From NCBI RefSeq assembly GCF_007833165.1, contig NZ_VOBQ01000001.1:62001-126000 (forward strand): DNA of 64,000 bases. The letters run 5' to 3'. This document shows positions 38,251-46,403 of this stretch, one piece after another. The notes under the pieces were generated by a model. That model was given only the letters and a program-made list of their open reading frames with translations. It made no database searches and was not told where the DNA came from. Origin of the DNA: Caenimonas sedimenti. Its GTDB lineage: Bacteria; Pseudomonadota; Gammaproteobacteria; Burkholderiales; Burkholderiaceae_C. The position numbers and the translations under genes were made by a program. Position 1 is the stretch's first letter; every line of letters begins with the position of its first letter.

Positions 38251-39447
38251 ATGAGCAAGATGCAGCGCCCCGTCCATGTGGTCGGCGTGGGCATGATCCC
38301 GTTCACCAAGCCGGGCCAGAGCGACCCCTACACCGTCATGGGCGCGCGTGCCGCCCGGCTGGCGCTGGACGACGCGGGCGTCGACTACGCGCTGGTGGAG
38401 CAAGCCTACGTCGGCTATGTCTACGGCGATTCGACCGCCGGCCAGGCCGCCATCTACGGTGTCGGCCTCACCGGCATCCCGGTCTTCAACCTCAACAACA
38501 ACTGCTCCACCGGTTCCAGCGCGCTGTTCCTGGCCCGGCAGGCCGTAGAAAGCGGCGTGGTCGAGTGCGCAATCGCGCTGGGCTTCGAACAGATGCAGCC
38601 AGGCGCGCTGAAGGGCCACTATGAAGACCGGCCTTCGCCGCTGGCGAAGTTCGCGGAAGCGATGACCGAAAAGCAGGGCTATGACCGCGAAGCGCCGCGC
38701 GCGGCCCAGTTCTTCGGGGGCGCCGGAAGGGACTACATGGCGCAGTACGGCATTCGCCGCGACACCTTCGGCCGCATCTCCGTCAAGGCGCGCCAGCATG
38801 CCGCGCGCAATCCGCTGGCCGTGTTCCGCCAGACCCTCACGCTGGACGAGGTGATGAACTCCGCGCCGGTGTTCGACCCGCTCACCCGCTTCCAGTGCTG
38901 CCCGCCCACCTGCGGCGCCGCGGCGGCCATCGTGTGTTCCGCCGAGTTCGCGAAGAAGCACGGCCTGGACATGCGCGTGGTGATCGCCGCGCAGGCCATG
39001 ACGACCGACACGCCCGCCACCTTCGGCAGCGCGGACATGCGCAAGCTGGTGGGCTATGACATGACCGCCAACGCGGCGAAGCAGGTGTACGAAGCCGCCG
39101 GCATCGGCCCCGAGGAGCTGGACGTGGTGGAACTGCACGACTGCTTCACCGCCAACGAGCTGATCACCTACGAAGCGCTGGGGCTCACGCCCGAAGGCAC
39201 GGCCGAGCGTTTCATTGTCGAAGGCGAGAACACCTATGGCGGCCGCGTGGTGACCAACCCGTCGGGCGGCTTGCTCTCCAAGGGGCATCCGCTGGGCGCC
39301 ACCGGCCTCGCGCAGTGCTCGGAACTGGTTTGGCAACTGCGGGGCCAGGCCGATCAGCGACAGGTGGAAGGCGCGCGGCTCGCGCTGCAGCACAACCTGG
39401 GGCTGGGCGGCGCCTGTGTCGTGACCCTCTATCAAGCGGTTCAATGA
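38251..39447 (+). CDS. SCP2-type thiolase
   Basis: This 398-residue thiolase of the sterol-carrier/SCP-x class retains its catalytic residues: Cys85 (LNNNCSTGSS), His in ELHDCFTANE and His in SKGHPLGATG. It should cleave a 3-ketoacyl-CoA to acetyl- or propionyl-CoA plus a shortened chain. GAAGGAG lies upstream of the ATG. It is followed by two MaoC-half genes and acyl-CoA dehydrogenases, completing a beta-oxidation set. Confidence 0.92.
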   Translation: MSKMQRPVHVVGVGMIPFTKPGQSDPYTVMGARAARLALDDAGVDYALVEQAYVGYVYGDSTAGQAAIYGVGLTGIPVFNLNNNCSTGSSALFLARQAVESGVVECAIALGFEQMQPGALKGHYEDRPSPLAKFAEAMTEKQGYDREAPRAAQFFGGAGRDYMAQYGIRRDTFGRISVKARQHAARNPLAVFRQTLTLDEVMNSAPVFDPLTRFQCCPPTCGAAAAIVCSAEFAKKHGLDMRVVIAAQAMTTDTPATFGSADMRKLVGYDMTANAAKQVYEAAGIGPEELDVVELHDCFTANELITYEALGLTPEGTAERFIVEGENTYGGRVVTNPSGGLLSKGHPLGATGLAQCSELVWQLRGQADQRQVEGARLALQHNLGLGGACVVTLYQAVQ

Positions 39448-39887
39448 TAGCTCGCAGCTACATCGGCCACACGGTGCCGCCGTTCCCGGTGGCGGTGGAG
39501 AAGGGCCGGCTGCGCCTGTTTGCCAAGGCGACGGGGCAGACGGATCCCCAGTACCTCGACGAAGAGGCGGCGCGCGCGGCCGGGCATCCCGGCCTGCCGG
39601 TGCCGCCGACGTTCTTCTTCTGCCTGGAGATGGAGTCGCCCAACCCGGCCGCGATCCGCGAGCTGCTGGGCCTGGACTACCGGCGCCTGCTGCACGGCGA
39701 GCAAGGGTTCCGCTACCACGCCATGGCCTATGCAGGCGACACGCTGACCTTCGCGCAGCGCATTGAAGACATCTACGACAAGAAGAACGGTGCGCTGGAG
39801 TTCGTGGTGCGCAAGACGCGCGTGACGAACCAGCGCGATGAGCTCGTGGCCGAACTGCGCTGCGTGACGGTGATGCAGAATGACTGA
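39444..39887 (+). CDS. MaoC-type hydratase, N-terminal (FAS1-like) half
   Basis: This 147-residue hotdog protein has FAKATGQTDPQYLDEEAARA followed by GLPVPPTFFFCLEME, the substrate-holding half of two-domain MaoC enoyl-CoA hydratases. The other half is encoded by the next gene, so the active enzyme is probably a heterodimer, as known for ChsH1/ChsH2-type hydratases. It overlaps the thiolase gene by four bases. Confidence 0.85.
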   Translation: MIARSYIGHTVPPFPVAVEKGRLRLFAKATGQTDPQYLDEEAARAAGHPGLPVPPTFFFCLEMESPNPAAIRELLGLDYRRLLHGEQGFRYHAMAYAGDTLTFAQRIEDIYDKKNGALEFVVRKTRVTNQRDELVAELRCVTVMQND

Positions 39888-40362
39888 GCACAATAAAGTT
39901 GTCATCCCGGACTCGATCCGGGATCCAGGAAGTCCTGGATTGCGGGTCGAGCCCGCAATGACAGTGAGGGTCGGCGATGCTTTGCCGCCACTGGAACTCC
40001 CGCCGATCACCCGGCTGGACCTCGCGTTGTACTGCGGCGCCTCGGGCGACCACAACCCGATCCACGTCGACATCGATTTCGCGAAGTCGGCGGGCCTGCC
40101 GGACGTCTTCGCGCATGGCATGCTGTCCACCGCCTGGCTGGCCCGCCTGCTCACGAACTGGGTTCCCCAAACGGCGATCCGGTCGATCGACGTGCGTTTC
40201 GCCGCGATCACCCAGGTGGGCGAGCGCATCACCTGCACCGGCGAAGCGGTGGAGGTCTTCGAGCACGAAGGCGAGCGCCTGGTGCGCGTGCGGCTGGCAA
40301 CCCGCAACCAGCAGGGCGTCGCCAAGCTCACCGGCGAGGCGCTTGTCGCATGGCCTCCATGA
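39880..40362 (+). CDS. MaoC-type hydratase, C-terminal catalytic half
   Basis: This 160-residue (or 134-residue) MaoC protein has ALYCGASGDHNPIHVDIDFA with the Asp/His catalytic pair, and VFAHGMLSTAWLARLL. The start may be ATG 39880, which overlaps the previous gene by eight bases and keeps coupling. Residues ~8-27 (VIPDSIRDPGSPGLRVEPAM) then come wholly from a repeat (39900-39963). Alternatively, ATG 39958, itself in the repeat, begins at the first conserved residues. Neither has a good ribosome site. Confidence 0.85.
   Translation: MTEHNKVVIPDSIRDPGSPGLRVEPAMTVRVGDALPPLELPPITRLDLALYCGASGDHNPIHVDIDFAKSAGLPDVFAHGMLSTAWLARLLTNWVPQTAIRSIDVRFAAITQVGERITCTGEAVEVFEHEGERLVRVRLATRNQQGVAKLTGEALVAWPP
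39900..39963. repeat. Bipartite palindromic repeat, copy B, inside or at the start of a CDS
   Basis: TGTCATCCCGGACTCGATCC continues as two hairpins closing with GCCCGCAATGACA. Both arms match copy A at 24646-24724 exactly in reverse orientation, but with a shorter core. The insertion is 64 bases long and the in-frame distance between the two candidate ATGs is 78 bases, so the reading frame is kept. Confidence 0.85.
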
Positions 40363-41504
40363 CCCGCCCCTGGATGAACCCGGAGCTCGAGATGCTGCGC
40401 GACACCGCGCGGCGCTTCTTTGCGCGCGAATGCGTCCCGAACGAGGCGCGCTGGCGCGCGCAGCACCACGCCGACCGTGCCGTCTGGACCCAGGCCGGTG
40501 CCGCGGGCCTGCTGTGCGCCAGCATCCCGGAGGAATACGGCGGTAGCGGCGGCAGCTTCCTGCACGAGGCGGTGATCTGCGAAGAGCAGTTCTACGGCAT
40601 GGCGCAGGCCTTCAGCAACAACGTGCACAGCGGCATCGTCGCCCACTACATCCTGGCTTATGGCACCGAGGCGCAGAAGAAGCGCTGGCTGCCCCGCATG
40701 GCCACCGGCGAGCTGGTCGCGGCCATCGCGATGACCGAGCCCGGCGCCGGCACCGACCTGCAACGCATCAAGGCCACCGCCCGGCTGGAAGGCGACCATT
40801 GGCGCATCAACGGCGCCAAGACCTTCATCACCAACGGCCTGCACGCCGGGCTGATTTGCGTGGCGGTGAAAACCGGCGCCGATGCCGGTGCCAAGGGCAT
40901 CTCGCTGCTGATGGTCGAAACCAACGAGGCCGCGGGATTCCGCCGGGGTCCGCTGCTCGACAAGATGGGCCAGAAGACGCAGGACACCACCGAGCTGTTC
41001 TTCGACGACGTGCGTGTCCCCGCCGGCAACCTGCTGGGCGAGGAGGGCAAGGGCTTTTCGCAACTGATGCAGCAGCTGCCGCGGGAACGGATGCTGATCG
41101 CCGTCGGCGCGGTGGCGAGCATGCGGCGGGCCGTCGACGAGACGGTCGCCTATGTGCGCGAGCGCAACGTGTTCGGGCAGCCGCTGATGGCGCTGCAGAA
41201 CACGCGGTTCAAGCTGGCGGAGTGCGAGACCCAGGTGCGTGTGGCCCAGGCGTTCGTCGACGACTGCATCGCGCGCCTGATGCGTGGCGAGCTCGACGTT
41301 CCCACGGCAGCCATGGCCAAGTGGTGGACCACCGACACCTGCTGCCGCATCGTCGACGAATGCCTGCAGCTGCACGGCGGCTACGGATTCATGAACGAAT
41401 ACCCGATCGCCCGGCTGTACGCCGACGTGCGGGTCGGCCGCATCTACGGCGGCGCCAACGAGGTGATGAAGGAAATCATCGCCCGGTCGCTGGACAAGAA
41501 ATGA
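40359..41504 (+). CDS. Acyl-CoA dehydrogenase (long-chain/ACADL-like)
   Basis: This 381-residue flavoenzyme has SIPEEYGGSGGSFLHEAVIC, AMTEPGAGTDLQRIKA and a C-terminal IYGGANEVMKEIIARS. The ACADL-type pattern YGGxNE lacks the usual C-terminal Glu; the catalytic Glu is instead expected in LPRERMLIAVG. The start is ATG 40359, giving an ATGA overlap with the MaoC gene (an ATG nine bases earlier is also in frame). It should act on medium/long or branched acyl-CoA. Confidence 0.92.
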   Translation: MTRPWMNPELEMLRDTARRFFARECVPNEARWRAQHHADRAVWTQAGAAGLLCASIPEEYGGSGGSFLHEAVICEEQFYGMAQAFSNNVHSGIVAHYILAYGTEAQKKRWLPRMATGELVAAIAMTEPGAGTDLQRIKATARLEGDHWRINGAKTFITNGLHAGLICVAVKTGADAGAKGISLLMVETNEAAGFRRGPLLDKMGQKTQDTTELFFDDVRVPAGNLLGEEGKGFSQLMQQLPRERMLIAVGAVASMRRAVDETVAYVRERNVFGQPLMALQNTRFKLAECETQVRVAQAFVDDCIARLMRGELDVPTAAMAKWWTTDTCCRIVDECLQLHGGYGFMNEYPIARLYADVRVGRIYGGANEVMKEIIARSLDKK

Positions 41505-43108
41505 CTGCACGCGACGGCGCGGCCCACTTCCGCTTCTGGCCCAAGGGCGTGGCGCGAGACTTGGTCGTGCCCCGTGCGACGCTGCCCGAGTACCTGGACA
41601 CCGCGGCGCGCCGCTACCCGGACAAGCCGGCCATCATCCATGGCGATGCGGTGATGACGTATGCCTCGCTGAAGCAATCGGTCGACGCCGTTGCGGGCCA
41701 TCTGCAGCAACGGCTGGGCGTGGCAAGTGGCGACCGCGTGCTGCTCGCCAGCCAGAACTCCCCGCAATTCGTGGTGGCCTTCCAGGCCATCCTGCGTGCC
41801 GGCGCCGTCGTGGTGCCGGTCAACCCGATGAGCAAGTCGGGCGAGATCCGCCACTACGCGCAGGACAGCGGTGCCCGGGTGGCCTTCGTCGCCGAGGAAC
41901 TGCTGGCGAACGTGCCGGCCGGATTGTTCGAAAGCGGGATCGTGATCGGCGCCGGCACCGGACCCACGTTCGACGAGGCCGTTGCCGCGGGACTCGCGCC
42001 GCCCGCTGAAGTCCCGCGGTCCGAGGACCTCGCCGTCCTGCCTTACACCTCGGGCACCACCGGCCACCCCAAAGGCTGCATGCACACGCACGCGACGATG
42101 GTCGCGGCGCTCGCGTCCTCGCAGGTGTGGAAGGGGCTGAACGCCGAATCGGTCGTGCTGGCCGTCGCGCCGCTGTTCCACATGCTCGGCCTGCAGAACG
42201 GCATGAACATGCCCATCGTGCTCGGCGGCACGGCGGTGATGATGGCGCGCTGGGACGCCGCCACCGCGGCGCGGCTGATCGAGCAGCACCGCGTGACCGT
42301 CTGGACCGCGCCGCCGGCCATGGTGCTGGACCTGTTCTCGCATCCCGACACGCAGCAGCGTGACCTCTCCAGCCTCGCGCTGCTCTCCGGAGGCGGTGCG
42401 GCGATGCCGGAAGCCGTGTCGGCGATGCTGCTCGAGCGCTACGGTCTTTCCTACAACGAAGCCTATGGGCTCAGCGAGACGGCGGCGTTCCTGCACGCCA
42501 ACCCGCTCGCACGCGGCAAGCGGCAGTGCCTGGGCATGCCCACGCAAGGCGTGGACTCGCGCATCGTCGATCCGATCACGCTGAAGGAATTGCCGCAAGG
42601 GGAAGTCGGCGAGCTGGTGACGCACGGCCCGCAGGTCATGAGCGGGTACTGGAACAACCCCGAAGCCGACCGCGAGTCTTTCCTCGAGATCGACGGCAAA
42701 CGCTTCTTCCGCACCGGCGACCTGGCCCAGGTCGACGACGAGGGCTACTTCTTCCTGCGCGACCGGCTCAAGCGGATGATCAATGCGTCCGGCTACAAGG
42801 TGTGGCCGGCGGAAGTGGAGAGCGCGATGTATGACCATCCCGCGATCCATGAAGCCTGTGTCGTGGCGATGCCGGACGGCAAGCGCGGCGAGACCGTCAA
42901 GGCGGTGGTCGTGCTCAAGCCCGGCTACCGGGGCGAGGTGGATGAGCAGCAGGTCATCGCCTGGGCGCGCGAACGCATGGCGGTCTACAAGGCGCCGCGC
43001 GTCGTCCAGTTCGTGGACAGCCTGCCCAAATCGGGCACCGGCAAGATCCTCTGGCGCGAACTGCAGGAAGCGGAGCGGCACGCAGCCGCCGGAAAGGTGA
43101 ACCCATGA
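41501..43108 (+). CDS. AMP-forming acyl-CoA synthetase
   Basis: This 535-residue ANL ligase has LPYTSGTTGHPKGCMHTHAT, EAYGLSETAAFLHANP and a C-terminal SGTGKILWREL with the catalytic Lys. It is longer at the N-terminus than the other ligases here and seems a separate subfamily (MCS/long-chain style). It overlaps the dehydrogenase by four bases and the enoyl-CoA hydratase by four bases. Confidence 0.92.
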   Translation: MTARDGAAHFRFWPKGVARDLVVPRATLPEYLDTAARRYPDKPAIIHGDAVMTYASLKQSVDAVAGHLQQRLGVASGDRVLLASQNSPQFVVAFQAILRAGAVVVPVNPMSKSGEIRHYAQDSGARVAFVAEELLANVPAGLFESGIVIGAGTGPTFDEAVAAGLAPPAEVPRSEDLAVLPYTSGTTGHPKGCMHTHATMVAALASSQVWKGLNAESVVLAVAPLFHMLGLQNGMNMPIVLGGTAVMMARWDAATAARLIEQHRVTVWTAPPAMVLDLFSHPDTQQRDLSSLALLSGGGAAMPEAVSAMLLERYGLSYNEAYGLSETAAFLHANPLARGKRQCLGMPTQGVDSRIVDPITLKELPQGEVGELVTHGPQVMSGYWNNPEADRESFLEIDGKRFFRTGDLAQVDDEGYFFLRDRLKRMINASGYKVWPAEVESAMYDHPAIHEACVVAMPDGKRGETVKAVVVLKPGYRGEVDEQQVIAWARERMAVYKAPRVVQFVDSLPKSGTGKILWRELQEAERHAAAGKVNP

Positions 43109-43914
43109 ACAACGTCCATCCCGGGGTCCGGTTCGAGCGCCAGGGCAGCACCGCTGTCGTCACCCTCGACGACCCCGCCACCCGCAATGCGTTGACGGCA
43201 CCCTTGAAAGAGGGCCTGGGGCGCGCGATCGAGCAGATCCAGGCGGATGCCGGCATCCGCGCCGTCGTCCTGCACGGAGCGAACGGTGCCTTTTGCGCGG
43301 GCGGCGACCTGCGCGCGATCGCGGCGGCCGGCCAGCTGCAGAGCGACGGCTTGCGCGCACGCATGCACGCCGCGAACGCGATCTTCCGCGACCTGCTGAG
43401 CCTGGACAAACCGGTGATCGCGGCGGTGGATGGCGCGGCCTACGGCGCCGGCTTCAGCCTGGCGCTCACCGCCGACTTCGTGCTGGTGACGCCGCGCGCC
43501 AAATTCTGCATGGTCTTCATGCGCATGGGCCTGGTGCCCGATTGCGGTGCGACCTACACCCTGCCGCGGACCGTCGGTGCGCAGCGGGCGCGCGAATTGT
43601 TCTTGTCCGCGCGTGAAGTGGGCGCGGCCGAAGCGCTTGCGCTCGGCATCGCCATGGAGCAGCACGAGGCCAGTGCGCTGTTGCCGCGCGCGCTGGCGCT
43701 GGCCGAGAGTTTTGCCGGCGCGTCCCCCCTGGCCGTCGGCCTGGTCAAGCGCTTCGCACTGGATGCCGGCGCCATGGAAGCCGCTTTCGAGGCCGAGGCC
43801 AACGCGCAGGCGCTCTGCTTCCAGACCACGCCGCACCGCGAAGCGGTGCAACGATTTTTGGACAAGCAGCCGCTGGGTTTCCAGTGGCCCACCCGACAAG
43901 GAGAAGCGAAATGA
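43105..43914 (+). CDS. Enoyl-CoA hydratase/isomerase (crotonase family)
   Basis: This 269-residue crotonase-fold protein has HGANGAFCAGGDLRAIAAAG (oxyanion loop) and DGAAYGAGFSLALTADFVL. PDCGATYTLPRTVG places an acidic residue where many hydratases have catalytic Glu; isomerase activity is possible. It would add water to enoyl-CoA for the SDR encoded next, which starts four bases before this stop. Confidence 0.9.
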   Translation: MNNVHPGVRFERQGSTAVVTLDDPATRNALTAPLKEGLGRAIEQIQADAGIRAVVLHGANGAFCAGGDLRAIAAAGQLQSDGLRARMHAANAIFRDLLSLDKPVIAAVDGAAYGAGFSLALTADFVLVTPRAKFCMVFMRMGLVPDCGATYTLPRTVGAQRARELFLSAREVGAAEALALGIAMEQHEASALLPRALALAESFAGASPLAVGLVKRFALDAGAMEAAFEAEANAQALCFQTTPHREAVQRFLDKQPLGFQWPTRQGEAK

Positions 43915-44834
43915 TCACCCCCACCCCCATGCTGATGGGCAAATCTGTCATCGTCACCGGCGCCGGCGGCGGCATCGGCCGCGACATCGCGCTGGCCATG
44001 GCGCGCGAAGGCGCGAAGGTCGTCGTCAACGACATCGGCGCTTCGGTTGCCGGCGAGGGCCAGGATGCGGGCCCCGCGCAGGCCGTCGTCAACGAGATCA
44101 AGGCGCTGGGCGGCGAGGCCGTGGCCAACACCGACAGCGTGTCGGACCAGGCGGGCGCGGCCCGGATCGTCAGCACGGCCGTCGAAGCATTCGGCCGCGT
44201 GGACGTTGTCATCAACAACGCCGGCATCCTGCGCGATCGCTTCTTCCACAAGATGAGCGCGGAGGAATGGGACAGCGTGATCAAGGTGCACCTGTACGGC
44301 ACCTTCTACGTGAGCCGCGCCGTCGCGCCGCACTTCAAGGAGCAGGAAAGCGGCGCCTTCGTGCACATGACCTCGACTTCGGGGCTGGTTGGCAACTTCG
44401 GCCAGGCCAACTACTCGGCGGCCAAGCTGGGCATCACGGCGCTGTCCAAGTCGATCGCCCTCGACATGAACAAGTTCAACGTGCGCTCCAACTGCATCGC
44501 GCCCTTCGCCTGGAGCCGCATGATCGGCTCGATCCCGACGGAAACGCCAGCCGAACAAGCGCGCGTGGACCGCATGAAGCAGATGACGCCGGCCAAGATC
44601 GCGCCGCTGGCCGTGTGCCTGGCCAGCGATGCGGCCGCGGACGTCAATGGCCAGGTGTTCGCCGTGCGCAACAACGAGATTTTCCTGATGAGCCAGCCGC
44701 GCCCGATCCGCTCCGTGCAGCGCAGCGAAGGCTGGACGCCGCAGAGCGTCGCGGCGCATGCCTTGCCCGCGCTCAAGGCGAGCTTCTTCGCGCTGGATCG
44801 ATCCGGGGACGTGTTCTCCTGGGATCCGGTCTGA
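43911..44834 (+). CDS. SDR, 3-hydroxyacyl-CoA dehydrogenase of the MFE-2 (HSD17B4) type
   Basis: This 307-residue SDR has TGAGGGIG at residues 16-23, NNAGILRD, Ser in HMTSTSG and intact Tyr168-x3-Lys172 (YSAAK). VNDIGASVAGEG and HFKEQESGAFVHM are typical of peroxisomal multifunctional enzyme 2 dehydrogenases, which oxidise (R)-3-hydroxyacyl-CoA, the product of MaoC hydratases. It fits the MaoC pair at 39444-40362. The end is followed by the DUF35 gene. Confidence 0.9.
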   Translation: MITPTPMLMGKSVIVTGAGGGIGRDIALAMAREGAKVVVNDIGASVAGEGQDAGPAQAVVNEIKALGGEAVANTDSVSDQAGAARIVSTAVEAFGRVDVVINNAGILRDRFFHKMSAEEWDSVIKVHLYGTFYVSRAVAPHFKEQESGAFVHMTSTSGLVGNFGQANYSAAKLGITALSKSIALDMNKFNVRSNCIAPFAWSRMIGSIPTETPAEQARVDRMKQMTPAKIAPLAVCLASDAAADVNGQVFAVRNNEIFLMSQPRPIRSVQRSEGWTPQSVAAHALPALKASFFALDRSGDVFSWDPV

Positions 44835-44844
44835 GGGGCACGCC

Positions 44845-45231
44845 ATGACCGAACCCCAAGGCGTGCAGGCCTTCCACCAGCTCGAGCTCGACGCCGGCCG
44901 CTTCCTGATCCAGCGCTGCATGGCCTGCGCGAAGCATGTGTATTTCCCGCGCGAGAGCTGTCCGCATTGCGGCAGCGCAGCGTTGGAGTGGTCGGCACCA
45001 GCCGGCACGGGCACGGTGTACGCCGTGACCACCGTGCGGCGCAAGCCCGCCGAAGGCGGCGACATCAACGTGTCGTTGATCGACCTGGACGAAGGCGTGC
45101 GCATGATGAGCCGCGTCGACAACCTCGCGCCCGACACCGTGAAGATCGGCCAGCGCGTGAAGGCGCGCGTGCAGGTCAAGGACGGCCGCGGCCTGGTGCT
45201 GTTCGACCCGCTCGAAGGAGGCGCGGCATGA
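44845..45231 (+). CDS. DUF35 OB-fold protein with zinc ribbon
   Basis: This 128-residue protein has a zinc ribbon CMAC...CPHC at its N-terminus and an OB-fold (TGTVYAVTTVRRKPAEGG, RVKARVQVKDGRGLVLF). DUF35 proteins bind acyl-CoA and partner with thiolase-like enzymes, notably Ltp2-type aldolases in steroid side-chain degradation. The next gene, overlapping by four bases, is such a thiolase-like protein, so a complex is likely. Confidence 0.9.
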   Translation: MTEPQGVQAFHQLELDAGRFLIQRCMACAKHVYFPRESCPHCGSAALEWSAPAGTGTVYAVTTVRRKPAEGGDINVSLIDLDEGVRMMSRVDNLAPDTVKIGQRVKARVQVKDGRGLVLFDPLEGGAA

Positions 45232-46403
45232 ACGCGCTGAAGGATTTGCGCGGCAGCGCGGCCATCGCCGGTGTGGCCACGTTCGGCTGCGGGGAGACGC
45301 CGGGCTTCAACGACATGGAGCTGCTGGCGCGTTCGGCGCGCGCGGCCGTCGCCGATGCGGGCCTGGAGATGAGCGACATCGACGGCCTCTGCACCGCGAG
45401 CGCCTCGGCGGCGATGTGGGCCATGCCGGTGATCGAGTACCTCGGGCTGAACCCGCGCTACATCGACGGCACCATGCTGGGCGGCAGCAGCTTCATCGCC
45501 CATCTGCTGCCCGCGATGCAGGCCATCCGTTCGGGCCAGTGCAGCGCGGTGCTGGTTTGCTACGGCAGCGCGCAGCGCAGCTCCACGCTCGGCCGGCGCG
45601 AGATCGGCCAGGCGCGGCGCCACCTGGACCCGCAGCCTTACGAGCATCCGTACGAACCGATGTTCCCGGTGTCGGCTTACGCCCTCGCGGCCTCGCGCCA
45701 CATGCACGAGTTCGGCACCACGCGCGAGCAACTGGCAGACGTGGCGGTGGCGGCCCGGGCCTGGGCGCGGCTGAACCCGGAGGCGTTCATGCGCGATCCG
45801 CTGACACGCGAGGACGTGCTGGCCTCACGCATGGTGTCCGATCCGCTGTCGGTGCGCGATTGCTGCCTGGTCACCGACGGCGGCGGCGCCTACGTGCTGG
45901 TGAGCGCGGAACGGGCGAAGACGCTGCCGAAGAAGCCCGTCTATGTGCTGGGCAACGCCACGGCGGTGTGGAACCGCCAGATCTCGTCGATGCCGGATCT
46001 CACGGTCACCGCCGCCAGCCAATCGGGGCGCGAAGCCTTCGCGATGGCCGGCCTGGCGCCGAAGGACATGGACGTGGTGGCGCTGTACGACGCATTCACC
46101 ATCAACACCATCCTGTTCCTGGAAGACCTGGGCTTTTGCCCGAAAGGCGAGGGCGGCCGCTTCGTCGCCGATGGCGCGATCGCGCCGGGCGGCAAGCTGG
46201 CGGTCAACACCAATGGCGGCGGCCTGTCGTGCACGCACCCCGGGATGTACGGCATCTTCGCGCTCATCGAGGCGGTGCGGCAATTGCGCGGCGACTGCGG
46301 AGAGCGGCAGGTGCGCGGCGCGAAGACCGCCATTGCACACGGCAATGGCGGGATGTTGTCGAGCCAGGCCACCGCGATCCTGGGGACAGGGGACGCGCTG
46401 TGA
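45228..46403 (+). CDS. Thiolase-like protein lacking the catalytic Cys (Ltp2-like)
   Basis: This 391-residue thiolase fold lacks the thiolase nucleophile: the position reads MLGGSS around residue 83. The usual HDCFT motif is YDAFT, with Tyr in place of His, as in Ltp2 retro-aldolases. THPGMYG retains a His. It is therefore more likely an aldolase cleaving a 3-hydroxy/beta-branched acyl-CoA than a thiolase. It is coupled with DUF35 (upstream) and an acyl-CoA dehydrogenase (downstream). Confidence 0.85.
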   Translation: MNALKDLRGSAAIAGVATFGCGETPGFNDMELLARSARAAVADAGLEMSDIDGLCTASASAAMWAMPVIEYLGLNPRYIDGTMLGGSSFIAHLLPAMQAIRSGQCSAVLVCYGSAQRSSTLGRREIGQARRHLDPQPYEHPYEPMFPVSAYALAASRHMHEFGTTREQLADVAVAARAWARLNPEAFMRDPLTREDVLASRMVSDPLSVRDCCLVTDGGGAYVLVSAERAKTLPKKPVYVLGNATAVWNRQISSMPDLTVTAASQSGREAFAMAGLAPKDMDVVALYDAFTINTILFLEDLGFCPKGEGGRFVADGAIAPGGKLAVNTNGGGLSCTHPGMYGIFALIEAVRQLRGDCGERQVRGAKTAIAHGNGGMLSSQATAILGTGDAL

